Shown here piece after piece: positions 36,288-46,119 of a stretch of 64,000 bases of DNA. The DNA is from Gammaproteobacteria bacterium (GTDB taxonomy: Bacteria > Pseudomonadota > Gammaproteobacteria > Pseudomonadales > Azotimanducaceae): positions 153,294 to 217,293 of the forward strand of contig JAPOVK010000045.1 of the NCBI GenBank assembly GCA_026708185.1, read 5' to 3'. The notes beneath the pieces were generated by a model, which searched no databases, was not told the origin of the DNA, and worked only from the letters and a program-made list of their open reading frames with translations. Every line of letters starts with the position of its first letter. Within the stretch, counting starts at the first letter, position 1. The position numbers were made by a program, and so were the translations under genes.

Positions 36288-36719
36288 TCAGTCGGCGTAG
36301 TACAGCGGTTGCTGGAAACGCAACGTCTCGGTGCCGTGGTCGGGCAGATCGAGGAGCACCTCGAAACGGAGCGTCTCCGCGTTGTCGAAGTCGAATGCTG
36401 CCAGGTAGTAGACCGCGTTGCCGTCGTCGATCTCCCGGAACTCGAGGTCGTACGTCTGGCCGAGGAGATTGCGGTAATGGCCCGTCACGCCGGCGCGCTC
36501 GCCCCGGCCAGCGGCGCCAACGGCGGTGATGTTGACCAGCCCCTTGTTGCGCCCGCGCACGATCCCGTAGCGTTCGGCGATGGTCGCCGACAGGAGCGAC
36601 GCGTTGAACGCGATGTAGTGGACGCGCCACGGACCGTAACGCTCGAACTGCTCGGCGTTGGCCAAGCCGGCGACCAGCGCCAGCAGGGCGACGGCGACTG
36701 CGCGGGTGAGCGTCTTCAA
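36288..36719 (-). CDS. Periplasmic DUF4426 protein
   Basis: A 143-residue protein with a signal peptide (residues 1-22, ending AGLANA) and a small beta domain containing YIAFNASLLSATIA and GRNKGLVNITAV. The family is always found between metW and rdgB in pseudomonads and relatives; its function is unknown. Its TTG start overlaps the metW stop (TTGA). Confidence 0.87.
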   Translation of the reverse strand: MKTLTRAVAVALLALVAGLANAEQFERYGPWRVHYIAFNASLLSATIAERYGIVRGRNKGLVNITAVGAAGRGERAGVTGHYRNLLGQTYDLEFREIDDGNAVYYLAAFDFDNAETLRFEVLLDLPDHGTETLRFQQPLYYAD

Positions 36720-37324
36720 CGCGGGGCACGCCCTAGGCGGTAGAACGCCGTCGTGCCGAAAAGGTTCGGGAAGCGATTGATGTGTGCCTGGAACTCGTGG
36801 TCGCCGTTGACCACGAAGCGCTCGATGATCGGCAGCCCCTTCTCGTTCACGAGCAGTTCGAAGTCGCGAAACGTGCACAGGTGGATGTTGGGCGTGCTGT
36901 ACCAGTCATGCGGGAGATGGCGCGCAACCGGCATCCGTCCGCTAGTGGCAAGTTGCGCCCGGCAGCGCCAGTGACCGAAATTGGGAAATGTCACGACACA
37001 CTCGTCGCCGATGCGCAACATCTCGTCGAGCAGGCGCGAGGGCTCCGCCACCGCCTGCAGCGTCTCGGTCATCACCACCATGTCGAAGCTGGAGTCGGGG
37101 AACCGGGCGAGGCCCTCGTCGAGGTCGTGCTCGATCACGTTGACGCCCGCGGCGACGCAGGCGCTGATGGCCGCCGCGTCCTTCTCGACGCCATAGCCGT
37201 TGACGCCTTTTTCGCGGGCGAGGTGATGCAGCAATTCGCCGTCGCCGCAGCCGAGGTCCAACACCCGGGCGCCCGGCTTGATGAGCGCGGCGATGATCTC
37301 GAGGTCTCTGCGCATGGGCTTCAA
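36716..37324 (-). CDS. metW: Methionine biosynthesis protein MetW
   Basis: A 202-residue methyltransferase-fold protein. The SAM-like motif is ARVLDLGCGDGELLHHL, and FPNFGHWRCR and LPHDWYSTPNIHLCTF are family signatures. MetW pairs with MetX and is needed for homoserine acyltransfer in many proteobacteria. Two ATGs (37324 and 37315) are possible starts. It lies 17 bp after metX. Confidence 0.94.
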   Translation of the reverse strand: MKPMRRDLEIIAALIKPGARVLDLGCGDGELLHHLAREKGVNGYGVEKDAAAISACVAAGVNVIEHDLDEGLARFPDSSFDMVVMTETLQAVAEPSRLLDEMLRIGDECVVTFPNFGHWRCRAQLATSGRMPVARHLPHDWYSTPNIHLCTFRDFELLVNEKGLPIIERFVVNGDHEFQAHINRFPNLFGTTAFYRLGRAPR

Positions 37325-37341
37325 GCCTTGACCGAGTCGGC

Positions 37342-38535
37342 CTACGTATCCAGGCGCCGCAACGCTTCGTCCAGGTAGCCGCCGAGCACCTCGAAGTAGC
37401 GCTCGTTGTAGATCAGGAACGAGTCGTGTCCATGCGGCGAGTCGATCACCGCGCTGACTACGTCCTTGCGCGCCGCGATCAGCGCATCGACAATTTCCCC
37501 GGACCGGGCCGGCGAAAAGCGCCAGTCCGACGAGAAGGCCAGGATCAGGAAACGGGCATTCGTCTCGGCGACGGCACGCACCAGGTCGCCGTCGGATTCC
37601 AAGGCCGGGTCGAAGTAGTCGAGCGCGCGCGTCATCAGGATGTAGGTGTTGGCATCGAACTTCTCCGAGAACGACGTGCCCTGGTAGTGCAGGTAGCTCT
37701 CGACTTGGAACTGCACGTCCTGGGCGGAGCCGATGTCGCCGGACTTGAGCTCTCGGCCGAACCGGGTGCCCATTCCGTCGTCGGATAGGTACGTGACGTG
37801 GCCGATCATGCGCGCGAGCATCAATCCCCGGCGGGGCCGTTTATCGGCCTCGTAGTAGCGCCCGCCGAGGAAGTCCGGATCCGACTGGATGGCGTGGCGG
37901 GCGATCTCGTTGAACGCGATGTTCTGCGCCGACAGCTTCGGTGGCGCGGCGATGACGATGGCGTTGGCGATCCGGTCGGGGTAGTCGATCGCCCACTGCA
38001 TGGCCTGCATACCGCCCAGGCTGCCGCCGATGACCGCGGCGAAGCGGTGCACGCCGAGCCGGTCGGCGAGCATGGCTTGCGTCCTCACCCAGTCCTTGAC
38101 CGTCACCGTGGGGAAAGCTGCACCCCAGGGTTCGCCGGTTGCCGGGTTCTCCGAAACCGGGCCGGTGCTGCCGTCGCAACCGCCGAGGTTGTTGACGCCA
38201 ACGACAAAGAACCGGTCGGTGTCGATGGGCTTGCCCGGTCCGATGCAGGTGTCCCACCACCCCGGCTTGACGTCATCGGGCGTGTGGAACCCGGCGGCAT
38301 GGTGGTTCCCGGACAGCGCGTGGCAGATCAACACGGCGTTGCTGCGCTCCGCATTCAAAGTGCCGTAGGTCTCGTAGACCAGGTCGAAGCCGCCGAGGGT
38401 CACCCCGCACTGCAGAGTCAGGCAGTCGTCGAAGTGCGCCCGGCACGGCGCGACGATGCCCACGGAGTCCGTCGGGGGCGCCGCTGTAGATGCCGGCGCG
38501 GTCTCGCGTGCGCCGGCGGGGCTCGGACCGCTCAA
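37342..38535 (-). CDS. metX: Homoserine O-acyltransferase
   Basis: A 397-residue alpha/beta-hydrolase-fold enzyme that acylates homoserine (succinyl- or acetyl-CoA) at the entry to methionine synthesis. [44 protein letters not shown], the nucleophile elbow [13 protein letters not shown] and the catalytic His in [10 protein letters not shown] are present. The best start is a TTG overlapping the yggT stop (TTGA); the first ~25 residues are poorly conserved. Co-occurrence with metW suggests the succinyl-CoA type, but this needs testing. Confidence 0.94.
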   Translation of the reverse strand: MSGPSPAGARETAPASTAAPPTDSVGIVAPCRAHFDDCLTLQCGVTLGGFDLVYETYGTLNAERSNAVLICHALSGNHHAAGFHTPDDVKPGWWDTCIGPGKPIDTDRFFVVGVNNLGGCDGSTGPVSENPATGEPWGAAFPTVTVKDWVRTQAMLADRLGVHRFAAVIGGSLGGMQAMQWAIDYPDRIANAIVIAAPPKLSAQNIAFNEIARHAIQSDPDFLGGRYYEADKRPRRGLMLARMIGHVTYLSDDGMGTRFGRELKSGDIGSAQDVQFQVESYLHYQGTSFSEKFDANTYILMTRALDYFDPALESDGDLVRAVAETNARFLILAFSSDWRFSPARSGEIVDALIAARKDVVSAVIDSPHGHDSFLIYNERYFEVLGGYLDEALRRLDT

Positions 38536-39092
38536 CCGGCCCACACCCGAATGGGCAGCAGCGTGCCCAGTACGAACGACTCGATTACCAGCAGAACGGC
38601 GACGGTGATCATCGGCGACAGGTCCAGACCGCCGAGCGGCGGCAGGATGCGTCGCGCCGGCGAGAGCAGCGGTTCGGCCACCTCGCGGGCCACGTTCGCC
38701 GCCGGCGAATAGACATTGGGCGCAATCCAGCTCATGACGATCGACAGGAAGATGGCGATCAGGAAGATCCACACGACGAGGCTCAGCGTCGAGTGCAGGC
38801 TGTCGTTCAAGATGTAGAGCACGTTCAAGGGCGCGCCCACGGAGACTGCGTAGATCGCCGCGGCCGCCATGTGCGCGACCCACGCGGTGGCGAAGGATGC
38901 GAAGTCGAGGTTGCGGTAGGGCCGCAACACCTGGCGCAGCGGATTGAGCACAGGGTCCGTGATGCGCACGATGCCCTCGCAGAACGGGTTGTAGAAACTG
39001 GCCCGCGCGGCCTGGAGGATGAATCGGAACAGGAAGATCAGGGCGGCGACGCGCAGGGCCAGCGTGACGACGAAAGTGAACGGATCCGTCAT
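38532..39092 (-). CDS. yggT: YggT family membrane protein
   Basis: A 186-residue inner-membrane protein with two repeats of the YggT fold: [19 protein letters not shown] in the first and [19 protein letters not shown] in the second, and about four to five hydrophobic helices. Function is not firmly known; it is linked to cell division and osmotic or K+ stress in other bacteria. It begins immediately after the proC stop. Confidence 0.92.
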   Translation of the reverse strand: MTDPFTFVVTLALRVAALIFLFRFILQAARASFYNPFCEGIVRITDPVLNPLRQVLRPYRNLDFASFATAWVAHMAAAAIYAVSVGAPLNVLYILNDSLHSTLSLVVWIFLIAIFLSIVMSWIAPNVYSPAANVAREVAEPLLSPARRILPPLGGLDLSPMITVAVLLVIESFVLGTLLPIRVWAG

Positions 39093-39890
39093 TTACTTGC
39101 CGAACTCCTCTGCCAATTCCCGAGACCGATGGAACGCCGCGCGCACGGCGGCATCGAGGGTCGCCGGTAGCGACTGCTCGGCAAGTATAGCCAGCGCCCG
39201 TTCGGTCGTCCCACCGGGTGAGGTGACGCGCTCGCGCAAGGTGGCGGGATCGTCGTCGATGGCCATCGCCGCAGCGCCAGCCGCCGTGGCGATCGTCAGG
39301 CGCTTGGCGACATCGGGACGCAACCCCAGCCGCGCGCCGGCCTCAGCGAGCGCCTCGATGACGTAGAAGAAGTACGCGGGCCCGCTCCCGGACAGCGCGG
39401 TGACGGCATCGAGCTCGGCATCCGACTCGAACCAAACGATTTCGCCGGCCGCGGCGAGCAGTTCCGTTGCACTCGCGCGCTGGCTAGCGGACACAGACGC
39501 GTTGGCGACGAGGCCGGTAATGCCCGCGCCGATGAGTGCGGGCGTATTCGGCATGCAGCGCACGATGGCACGGTCAGCGCCCAGCCACGTCTCGAGCGCG
39601 CGGCTGGGTACGCCAGCTGCGATCGAAATCAAAAGCTGGTCTTCGAGCGCCGGCGCGATCTGCCGGGCCACCGTCTCCAGAATCTGCGGTTTGACGGCGA
39701 GGACGATGATCCCGGCGTCGGCAACCGCGGCCAGATTGTCATCCGTAGTGGTGATCGAGGCGGCGAAGCGCGCCCGCTGGGCGGCGACGGGCTCGGCAAC
39801 GGTGATCCGCCCTTGCCACGAGCCCGACAGGCGGGTGGCCAGAGCATGCGCCATGTTGCCACCGCCGACGAAGGCGATCCCCGTGGTCAT
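39093..39890 (-). CDS. proC: Pyrroline-5-carboxylate reductase
   Basis: A 265-residue NAD(P)H enzyme (E. coli 269) catalysing the last step of proline synthesis. [17 protein letters not shown] is the cofactor site; [25 protein letters not shown] and the C-terminal signature [20 protein letters not shown], together with [10 protein letters not shown], are conserved. The ATG at 39890 gives the standard N-terminus and follows a GAGGAG-type site. Confidence 0.96.
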   Translation of the reverse strand: MTTGIAFVGGGNMAHALATRLSGSWQGRITVAEPVAAQRARFAASITTTDDNLAAVADAGIIVLAVKPQILETVARQIAPALEDQLLISIAAGVPSRALETWLGADRAIVRCMPNTPALIGAGITGLVANASVSASQRASATELLAAAGEIVWFESDAELDAVTALSGSGPAYFFYVIEALAEAGARLGLRPDVAKRLTIATAAGAAAMAIDDDPATLRERVTSPGGTTERALAILAEQSLPATLDAAVRAAFHRSRELAEEFGK

Positions 39891-39970
39891 TCTCTCGTGC
39901 TCCTCGTGCCGTCGCGGGATAGCCCCCGAGAAGGCGAAGCTTAGCGGCCAGCGACGGGCGGCTTCTACGC

Positions 39971-40651
39971 CTAAGTTCGCGGCCCGAAGATCGCCGTCCC
40001 GATACGCACCAGGGTGGCGCCTTCGGCGATGGCGTCGGCGAAGTCGTCCGACATGCCCATGGACAGCGTGTCCCAATGCTCGCCCGCGCTGGGCGAGAGG
40101 GCGTCGAACAGTTGCCGCGTGCGCCGAAAGCTGTCCCGTGGATTGCCGGGCTCGGGAATAACCATCAGGCCGCGGAGTTTAAGTCGCGGCAGGTCCGCGA
40201 CGCAGCTAACGAGCGCGGGCAGCTCGTCGGGATCGACCCCGGCCTTTTGCGGCTCGGCGTCGATGTTGACCTGGATGCAGACGTCGAGGTCGCGCTCGGC
40301 CGCGGCGCTTAAGCGCCTCGCCACCTTGGTGCGGTCCACGGTGTGGATCCACTGGAAGTGCCGGGCGAGATCCTGCGTCTTGTTGGATTGGATGGCGCCG
40401 ATGAAGTGCCAGGTGATGTCGAGATCGGCCAGCGCCTGGACTTTCGCGATCGCTTCCTGGACGTAGTTTTCGCCGAAGTGCCGCAAACCGTGGCCGTGGG
40501 CGGCGCGTACCTCGGCTACCGTCCTGGCCTTGGATACGGCGAGCAGATGCACGCTGCCGGACCTTCGCCGGGCGCCGTCCTCGGCCTTGCCGATGGCGCC
40601 GCGGACGGCGTCGATGCTCGGCCTCGCAACGGTTGTAACGGCGTTGGACAC
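39971..40651 (-). CDS. yggS: PLP homeostasis protein YggS/PLPBP
   Basis: A 226-residue alanine-racemase-fold PLP-binding protein (E. coli 234). [17 protein letters not shown] holds the PLP lysine; [39 protein letters not shown] and [20 protein letters not shown] follow. It buffers PLP and affects amino-acid metabolism. The GTG at 40651 is the only suitable start. It heads the operon toward hemW. Confidence 0.95.
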   Translation of the reverse strand: MSNAVTTVARPSIDAVRGAIGKAEDGARRRSGSVHLLAVSKARTVAEVRAAHGHGLRHFGENYVQEAIAKVQALADLDITWHFIGAIQSNKTQDLARHFQWIHTVDRTKVARRLSAAAERDLDVCIQVNIDAEPQKAGVDPDELPALVSCVADLPRLKLRGLMVIPEPGNPRDSFRRTRQLFDALSPSAGEHWDTLSMGMSDDFADAIAEGATLVRIGTAIFGPRT

Positions 40652-40739
40652 GCCGAGCAGTCTACCGCGATGCATGGCGAGGTTTGGCGAGGGGAATGGC
40701 ACACTCCCAAGCGGTGCGTATGGCATCTGGAGGAGCACA

Positions 40740-41240
40740 TTGCCGCTGATCGAGAGCGTGCTGGGCGACATCGTGCGGGAGCCGCTCGATGCCATCGTGA
40801 ACGCCGCGAACTCGCGGTTGCTGGGCGGCGGAGGCGTCGACGGTGCGATCCATCGGGCGGCGGGTCCGCAGCTCTTGGCGGCGTGCCGACGGTTGCACGG
40901 CTGTGCAACGGGAGATGCCAAGATCACGCCCGGCTTCGACTTGCCGGCCCGGCATGTCATCCACACGGTGGGACCGGTGTGGCGAGGCGGCAACGAAGGA
41001 GAACCGGAACTGCTCGCCTCGTGCTACAGGCGCAGCCTCGAGGTCGCGGCAGAGAACCGCGTGGAGAGTATCGCGTTCCCGGCGATCTCGACCGGTGTAT
41101 ACGGCTACCCGCCGAATGCAGCCGCCGAGATCGCCATCGCGACCGTCCGGGAATTTGCGCCGGCCAGCGTCAACTTGGTGCGCTTCGTTTGCTTCGACCG
41201 CCCGACGGCGGCGGTCTACGCGGCGCTAGTAGCGGCGTAG
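40740..41240 (+). CDS. Macrodomain O-acetyl-ADP-ribose deacetylase (YmdB-like)
   Basis: A 166-residue single macrodomain. [31 protein letters not shown] matches the ligand loop (residues 9-39), then VIHTVGPVW and [12 protein letters not shown]. Such enzymes remove ADP-ribose from proteins or deacetylate O-acetyl-ADP-ribose, and YmdB also modulates RNase III. The start is a TTG with GGAGGAG seven bases upstream. It overlaps the convergent dioxygenase gene by 15 bp, and both separate yggS from pilT. Confidence 0.9.
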   Translation: MPLIESVLGDIVREPLDAIVNAANSRLLGGGGVDGAIHRAAGPQLLAACRRLHGCATGDAKITPGFDLPARHVIHTVGPVWRGGNEGEPELLASCYRRSLEVAAENRVESIAFPAISTGVYGYPPNAAAEIAIATVREFAPASVNLVRFVCFDRPTAAVYAALVAA

Positions 41241-42431
41241 CGGCCTGCGCGCGGCGGGCAGCTTTTCGGTCAGCTCCGCATCTGTGCCGATGACGGCCCG
41301 TGACCCGGCCGGGCCCAAGAAGCGGTGCACCATCAAGCGCTGGAACTCCCGCTTCTCGCGGTCGTTCAGTTCATCGTGGGCATCGCTTTCGACCAAGGCC
41401 CGGTAGTCGGCCGTCGTGTCCGAGTACGGAACGATGTAGGCCGGGGTTATGTCCATCAGGATCGCGGCGCGGTTCTGGCGGCTGCGGTTGATGCCCGCGC
41501 GGTGCCAGGTCCGGGTGTCGAACAGGATCATGCTGCCGGCGGGCGCTTCGATAACGTCGGCGTCGGCGCCGTTGTAGGGCAGACCATGGGCAGCGCGATA
41601 GTCCGGGTCGTAGACGGCGCTGGCGAGTCCCCAGTCCTTCGGCGGACCCCGGTCGAGCGCATGGGAGCCGAGCTTGAACGCCGTTGCGCCACGGTACTTG
41701 GTGAACTCCGAGACGCAAACGATGCGCTGCACGCCCATGACGGTCCGGCCGCTCGGCGTCGGCACCTTGCCTTCGGCGTTGATCCCCCAGTGGTACGGGT
41801 AGTCGGAGTGCCAGCCTTGCACGGTTCGCTTGCCGTCGTCCGGTGTCATGACCCCGATGCCGGGCGAGTGGGCGAGGCGGATGTCGTCCGTCTGCATGTA
41901 CTGGCGGGCGAGCCAGACGGAGACGGGCTCCAACGCGGTCTTGGCGAGCGCGCTGCCTTGGCAGATCTGCCGCCGGGACCGGTCCGGCTTCCGGTGAGCG
42001 TGACCATCGGTGCACGCGATGCGCTGCAAGGCGTCGACGACCTCGGCATCGAGGATGGCGGCCAGGCACACCCAGCCGTGGGTCTTGAAATGGGCCAGGT
42101 ACTCCGATGGCAGCAACTCCGGTCCGGGAACGATGGCATAGGACGCCGTCTGGCTGTCGTCGGCCACGCGGATCGAACCGTCGATCGGGGAGAGTCGGTA
42201 ACGGTCGTCCTCGATGCTGGTCACGGTGAGCGCGACAGGGTGGGTGGCGTGCTCGAGCCGTCCGTCCCCGTGGTGCCACATCGCGGCGTCCGAAACCTCG
42301 TCGGCGATCGAAACGGCTCCGGATTCGTCGAGCGCGAGGAAGCGTCCGTCCTGCGCGAGGGCCATGGCGTGGCGCGAGGCGGGTTTGGTGAACCGGACGG
42401 CGCGTTCTTCGAAGACGTCATTGGCAGCCAT
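41226..42431 (-). CDS. Phytanoyl-CoA dioxygenase (PhyH) family oxygenase with N-terminal extra domain
   Basis: A 401-residue protein. Residues 1-100 form a separate beta-rich segment without recognised homology; from about 105 a PhyH fold begins ([17 protein letters not shown]) with the HxD pair in [11 protein letters not shown] and the distal His in [13 protein letters not shown]. It should be an Fe(II)/2-oxoglutarate oxygenase. It is only remotely like the PhyH protein at 3920. It is transcribed toward, and overlaps, the macrodomain gene. Substrate unknown. Confidence 0.85.
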   Translation of the reverse strand: MAANDVFEERAVRFTKPASRHAMALAQDGRFLALDESGAVSIADEVSDAAMWHHGDGRLEHATHPVALTVTSIEDDRYRLSPIDGSIRVADDSQTASYAIVPGPELLPSEYLAHFKTHGWVCLAAILDAEVVDALQRIACTDGHAHRKPDRSRRQICQGSALAKTALEPVSVWLARQYMQTDDIRLAHSPGIGVMTPDDGKRTVQGWHSDYPYHWGINAEGKVPTPSGRTVMGVQRIVCVSEFTKYRGATAFKLGSHALDRGPPKDWGLASAVYDPDYRAAHGLPYNGADADVIEAPAGSMILFDTRTWHRAGINRSRQNRAAILMDITPAYIVPYSDTTADYRALVESDAHDELNDREKREFQRLMVHRFLGPAGSRAVIGTDAELTEKLPAARRPLRRY

Positions 42432-42574
42432 GGCGGCAGATCATAACGCGCTCGCGCCGACTCGAGGCGCGGTGGGCGCAAGCCGATTTCCTACAGCCGA
42501 ATTAGCGATTCGCCGAAGACGCGGCCGCTGCCGAGCGATTACGGTGCCGATTCGTTGACCGATGAGGCCGAGAG

Positions 42575-43591
42575 ATGGAGATCCTTGAGTTGCTCGCAAC
42601 CTGTGTCGCGCGCGGCGCATCCGACCTGCACTTGTCCTGCGGCTTGCCGCCGATGCTGCGGATCGACGGCGACCTCGAAGCGGCATCGAAACCGGCGATT
42701 TCGGCCGCAGAGATGCATGCCGTGGTGGACGAGGTTGCGCCGGGTCAGGCGGACGCGTGCTCGCACGATGCGGATTTCGTCGTCGAACTGCCCCGGGTCG
42801 CGAGATTCCGCGTCAACCTCTTCCAGCAATCGCGGGGTCCGGCTGCGGTATTCCGCGTCGTGCCAGTGACTGTGCCGACAATGGCCGAACTCGACATGGG
42901 TGCCGTGTTCCGCGGCATCGCCGACGTGCCGCACGGCTTGGTGATCGTCACCGGAGCGACGGGGTCGGGGAAGAGCACGACGCTGGCGGCGATTGTCGAC
43001 TACATCAACGCCTCGCGACACCAGCACATCCTGACCATCGAGGATCCCATCGAGTTCGTTCACGTACCGCGCGGGTGCTTGGTCACCCAACGCGAGGTCG
43101 GCCGCGACTGCGCCGACTTCGCCGGCGCGTTGCGCGCGGCGCTGCGGCAGGATCCGGACGTCATCCTGATCGGCGAGATGCGCGACCGGGAGGCGATCCA
43201 ACTCACCCTGACCGCCGCGGAAACCGGTCACCTCGTGCTGGCGACGCTGCATGCGCCGTCCGCGCCGAATGCCGTCGACCGCATCGTCGACGTCTTCCCG
43301 GGCGCCGAGAAGGACGCTGTCCGGGCGCTTCTTGCGGACTGTCTGCAGGCCGTTGTCGCACAGACGCTCGTTAAACGGGTCGACGGTGGCCGGGTCGCCG
43401 CGCACGAGATCATGCTCGCCACGCCTGCAGTTCGCAGCTTGATCCGGGAGCACAAGGTGGCGCAGCTCTACTCCACGATCCAGACGTCCGCAGCCGCCGG
43501 CATGCGGACTCTTGATCAGAGCTTGAAGGCGCTTGTCGAAGTCGGAGCGGTCAGCGCCGATACGGCGCGAGCCAAGGCTCGCTTTCCTTGA
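42575..43591 (+). CDS. pilT: Type IV pilus retraction ATPase PilT
   Basis: A 338-residue hexameric ATPase (P. aeruginosa PilT 344) that depolymerises pili for twitching and DNA uptake. Walker A GATGSGKSTT (residues 127-136), the Asp box ILTIEDPIEFVH, Walker B PDVILIGEMRD, the His box GHLVLATLHAPSAPNAVDRI and the PilT motif AVRSLIREHKVAQ are present. Its place beyond yggS matches P. aeruginosa, with two accessory genes inserted. No other pilus gene is in the window. Confidence 0.93.
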   Translation: MEILELLATCVARGASDLHLSCGLPPMLRIDGDLEAASKPAISAAEMHAVVDEVAPGQADACSHDADFVVELPRVARFRVNLFQQSRGPAAVFRVVPVTVPTMAELDMGAVFRGIADVPHGLVIVTGATGSGKSTTLAAIVDYINASRHQHILTIEDPIEFVHVPRGCLVTQREVGRDCADFAGALRAALRQDPDVILIGEMRDREAIQLTLTAAETGHLVLATLHAPSAPNAVDRIVDVFPGAEKDAVRALLADCLQAVVAQTLVKRVDGGRVAAHEIMLATPAVRSLIREHKVAQLYSTIQTSAAAGMRTLDQSLKALVEVGAVSADTARAKARFP

Positions 43592-43646
43592 CGCCTATGG
43601 AGTGAAGTCGGCCCGACCCGGCGAGGTGCCGGAGAGTGCGCCGGCG

Positions 43647-44285
43647 TCAGTTCTGCCGCCCCTCCAAGCAGAATTTCATGCGCACGAGGTCGGCCAGGTT
43701 CCGTGCCTGCATCTTTTTCATCACGCGGCTGCGGTGGATCTCCACGGTGCGTTCGCTGATCCCGAAGTCGATGGCGACCGCCTTGTTGGCCTGTCCCCCC
43801 GCGATTCGTTCGAAGACCTGTTTCTCGCGTGGCGTCAGGCGCACCAAGCGGTCCCGCAACTCCTTCCGAGCCCGGCGTATCCGGCGCCGCTTCGCGTCCG
43901 CGCAAAGGGCGGCGGCGGTCCGCTCGAGCAGGTCTTCGGCCTTGAAGGGCTTCGGCAGGACGTCGACGGCACCGCCTTTCATCGCCCGCACCGCCATGGG
44001 TATGTCACCACGGCCGGTGATGAAGATGATCGGCAAGCCGTCGGCGGTGGCGCTCAGGCGGTCTTGAAGGTCTAGACCGCTGATATCGGGCAGAAAGATG
44101 TCCAGCACGAGGCAGCCGCTGCGGTCCGCCGGCCATCGGGTGAAAGCGTTCAGAAACCCGGTCGCGTCGGGGAAGGTCTCGCACGCGTAACCCGCCTTGC
44201 CGAGTGCCAGGGCGAGCGCATCGCGCATGGGTTCGTCGTCCTCGACGACGAACACGGTCTGCCGTGATCGACGGTCCTTGCTCAT
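43647..44285 (-). CDS. fixJ: FixJ-type response regulator
   Basis: A 212-residue two-domain regulator. The receiver domain has VFVVEDDEPMRDALA, the phosphorylated Asp62 in LVLDIFLPDISG, FITGRGDIPMAVRAMKGGA and the Lys in LPKPF. The LuxR-type DNA-binding domain has LTPREKQVFERIAGGQANKA and SERTVEIHRSRVMKKM. It lies directly after, and overlaps by 4 nt, the FixL-type kinase, so it is the partner. Targets in this genome are not visible in the window. Confidence 0.93.
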   Translation of the reverse strand: MSKDRRSRQTVFVVEDDEPMRDALALALGKAGYACETFPDATGFLNAFTRWPADRSGCLVLDIFLPDISGLDLQDRLSATADGLPIIFITGRGDIPMAVRAMKGGAVDVLPKPFKAEDLLERTAAALCADAKRRRIRRARKELRDRLVRLTPREKQVFERIAGGQANKAVAIDFGISERTVEIHRSRVMKKMQARNLADLVRMKFCLEGRQN

Positions 44286-45421
44286 TCGAGGCCGCTTTCG
44301 TGGATGAGCGGCAGTGTAACGCTGAAAATCGCGCCTCCCGCGTTTGCGTTGTTGGCGTAGTCGAGGCGCCCATTGTGATTCAGCACGACTGTCCGGCAGA
44401 TCGCGAGCCCGACGCCGAGCCCGCGTTTGCTGACGGCATGGGATGTGGTGAACAAGTCGCCCTCGATGTCGTCGACCAGGCCTGGCCCGCGATCGATGAC
44501 ATCGATGCGGACGTGCCCCGGGTCTTCGGCCCGTGTTTTGACGGTGATCGTATCGCCGCGCCGCCGGTCGGGCTCGGACATGGCCTCAATCGCATTGCGA
44601 AGGAGATTCAACACCACCTGCTGGATCTGCACCGCATCGCACTCGACACCGGGCAGGTCGTCCTCCAGGCTGAGTTCCACGCCGATGTTGTGCCCTCGTG
44701 CGTCCAGACGGGCGATCTCCACCACGTCGGCTGCCAGCGCGTTGATGTTGGCGGTCTCGTATTGGCCCTCGTCGCCGCGGATAAGGCTCTGCACGCGTTC
44801 CATGACGAGGCCGGCATGCAGGGCTTGCTCGATGACCTTGTCGAGGGCGGCGACCATTCTCTCATCCGGCACGTTGCCGTCGGCGAGGTCGCGCGCCGTC
44901 TGGGCAAAGATTGCGATGGCGGCGAGCGGCTGACTCACCTCGTGGACGATCGCCGCAGCCGTTTCGGCCATGGCGCTCAAGCGTCCGGTACGCTCGAGGC
45001 GACCGCGGAGTTCACGAGCCTCTAGCTCGGGTGAGAGGTCGTGCATCACGCCGGCGAAGCACGGCCCGCTCGCTGTCTCGAACTCGCTCACCGCCAAATA
45101 GACCGTCAGCGGTGTCCCGTCCTTGTGCTGGGCTTCGACCGGCCGCCCGGTCCCGACGATGTGCTTCTCGCCGGTGGCAAGGTAGCGGCTGATGTACTCG
45201 CCGTGGTGGCGGCGCTCCGGCTCGCGCATCAGGATTCCGAGGGTATTGCCCACCGCCTCCTTGGCCGTGAAGCCGAAGAGGCGTTCGGCGGCCCCGTTGT
45301 AGTAGCGGATGATGCCTTCCTCGTCCGCCACGACGATGCTGTCAACCGCTGTGTCCATGATGGCCTGGGCGAGCGTGGAAAGGGTTGGGCTATGTGGTGT
45401 GCCAGTCGACGATGTAGACAC
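44282..45421 (-). CDS. fixL: FixL-type oxygen-sensing heme-PAS histidine kinase
   Basis: A 379-residue soluble kinase. The PAS domain (residues 15-130) keeps the heme pocket of rhizobial FixL: HGEYISRYLATGEKHIVG gives His73 (heme ligand), His87 and, at the same spacing, Arg93, equivalent to BjFixL His200, His214 and Arg220. A transmitter domain follows with phospho-acceptor His160 (AAAIVHEVSQPLAAI), NLLRNAIEAM, DRGPGL and GLGVGLAICR. No membrane helix is present. It should be active when oxygen is low and phosphorylate FixJ next door. Confidence 0.9.
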   Translation of the reverse strand: MSTSSTGTPHSPTLSTLAQAIMDTAVDSIVVADEEGIIRYYNGAAERLFGFTAKEAVGNTLGILMREPERRHHGEYISRYLATGEKHIVGTGRPVEAQHKDGTPLTVYLAVSEFETASGPCFAGVMHDLSPELEARELRGRLERTGRLSAMAETAAAIVHEVSQPLAAIAIFAQTARDLADGNVPDERMVAALDKVIEQALHAGLVMERVQSLIRGDEGQYETANINALAADVVEIARLDARGHNIGVELSLEDDLPGVECDAVQIQQVVLNLLRNAIEAMSEPDRRRGDTITVKTRAEDPGHVRIDVIDRGPGLVDDIEGDLFTTSHAVSKRGLGVGLAICRTVVLNHNGRLDYANNANAGGAIFSVTLPLIHESGLE

Positions 45422-45699
45422 CTAGGCCACCGACGGGCCTGGCTTCATAGCTACCCGTGTCGCATCCTGCCCGCCCTGACGATTGGGATCTGCCACCAAC
45501 GCCCCGATTTGTGACTATTGACCCTTGACGCAGCGACGCGTGGGCGAGCCGGAGCCGCGTCCAAGGACTCGCATCGCAAGCCGGGACGGCAATTCCGGCA
45601 AAACGTCGCAGCTACTTACGGCATTGCATTGACGCCACATGGCGTTGGATATAAGGGATTACCGAAACAGTGCGTCTCTCGACGCGTCGGGTAGCCGTG
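45422..45699. other. Intergenic region upstream of fixLJ
   Basis: The 278 bp between the fixL start and the ruvX stop hold no gene. A palindrome, ACGCCA-CA-TGGCGT (45633-45646), and a tandem TTGAC-CC-TTGAC near 45521-45532 are the only notable motifs. No canonical FNR/FixK box (TTGAT-N4-ATCAA) was seen. Confidence 0.4.
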
Positions 45700-46119
45700 T
45701 TAGACGGGCGGCGGGGCTCGGCCCAGCCAGGTTTCGGCGATGGTCTCTGCCGCGCGGGCGTGGGCGTTCTGCTCGTCGGCTCCCCGGGACAGGGCCTCGA
45801 ACGTGCTCAACCGCTCGTCGACGAGGTCGACGGCAAGTCCATATCGCTCGGCGATCTGTTGCCCGAAGTCGCGTGCCCGGGCGGCCATCGGGCTTGCGCT
45901 ACCGTCCATGTTCAACGGGTCGCCGACGACCAGGCGGTCTGGCCGCCACTCGTCGAGCAGGGCGTCGAGGGCCGGCCAATGCGGCCGGCCGTCGCGGGCC
46001 GCGACGGTCGCGATGCCTCGAGCGAGGTTCTCCTCGGTGAGCGCGACGGCCACACCGATGTGCTTGAGGCCGAAGTCGAACACCAGTGCGGATGCGGGCG
46101 CGCTGGTTCGTCGGCTCAT
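45700..46119 (-). CDS. ruvX: Holliday-junction resolvase-like RuvX (YqgF)
   Basis: A 139-residue RNase H-fold protein (E. coli 138) implicated in 16S rRNA 5' maturation. VFDFGLKHIGVAVAL, VVGDPLNMDGSASPM and VDLVDERLSTFEA carry the acidic catalytic residues. The start overlaps the yqgE stop (ATGA), keeping the gshB-tonB-yqgE-ruvX order of pseudomonads. Confidence 0.95.
   Translation of the reverse strand: MSRRTSAPASALVFDFGLKHIGVAVALTEENLARGIATVAARDGRPHWPALDALLDEWRPDRLVVGDPLNMDGSASPMAARARDFGQQIAERYGLAVDLVDERLSTFEALSRGADEQNAHARAAETIAETWLGRAPPPV

Noticed and set aside
45422..45699. FNR/FixK box upstream of fixLJ
   Set aside because: Only TTGAC half-like repeats are present; no TTGAT-N4-ATCAA palindrome was found.
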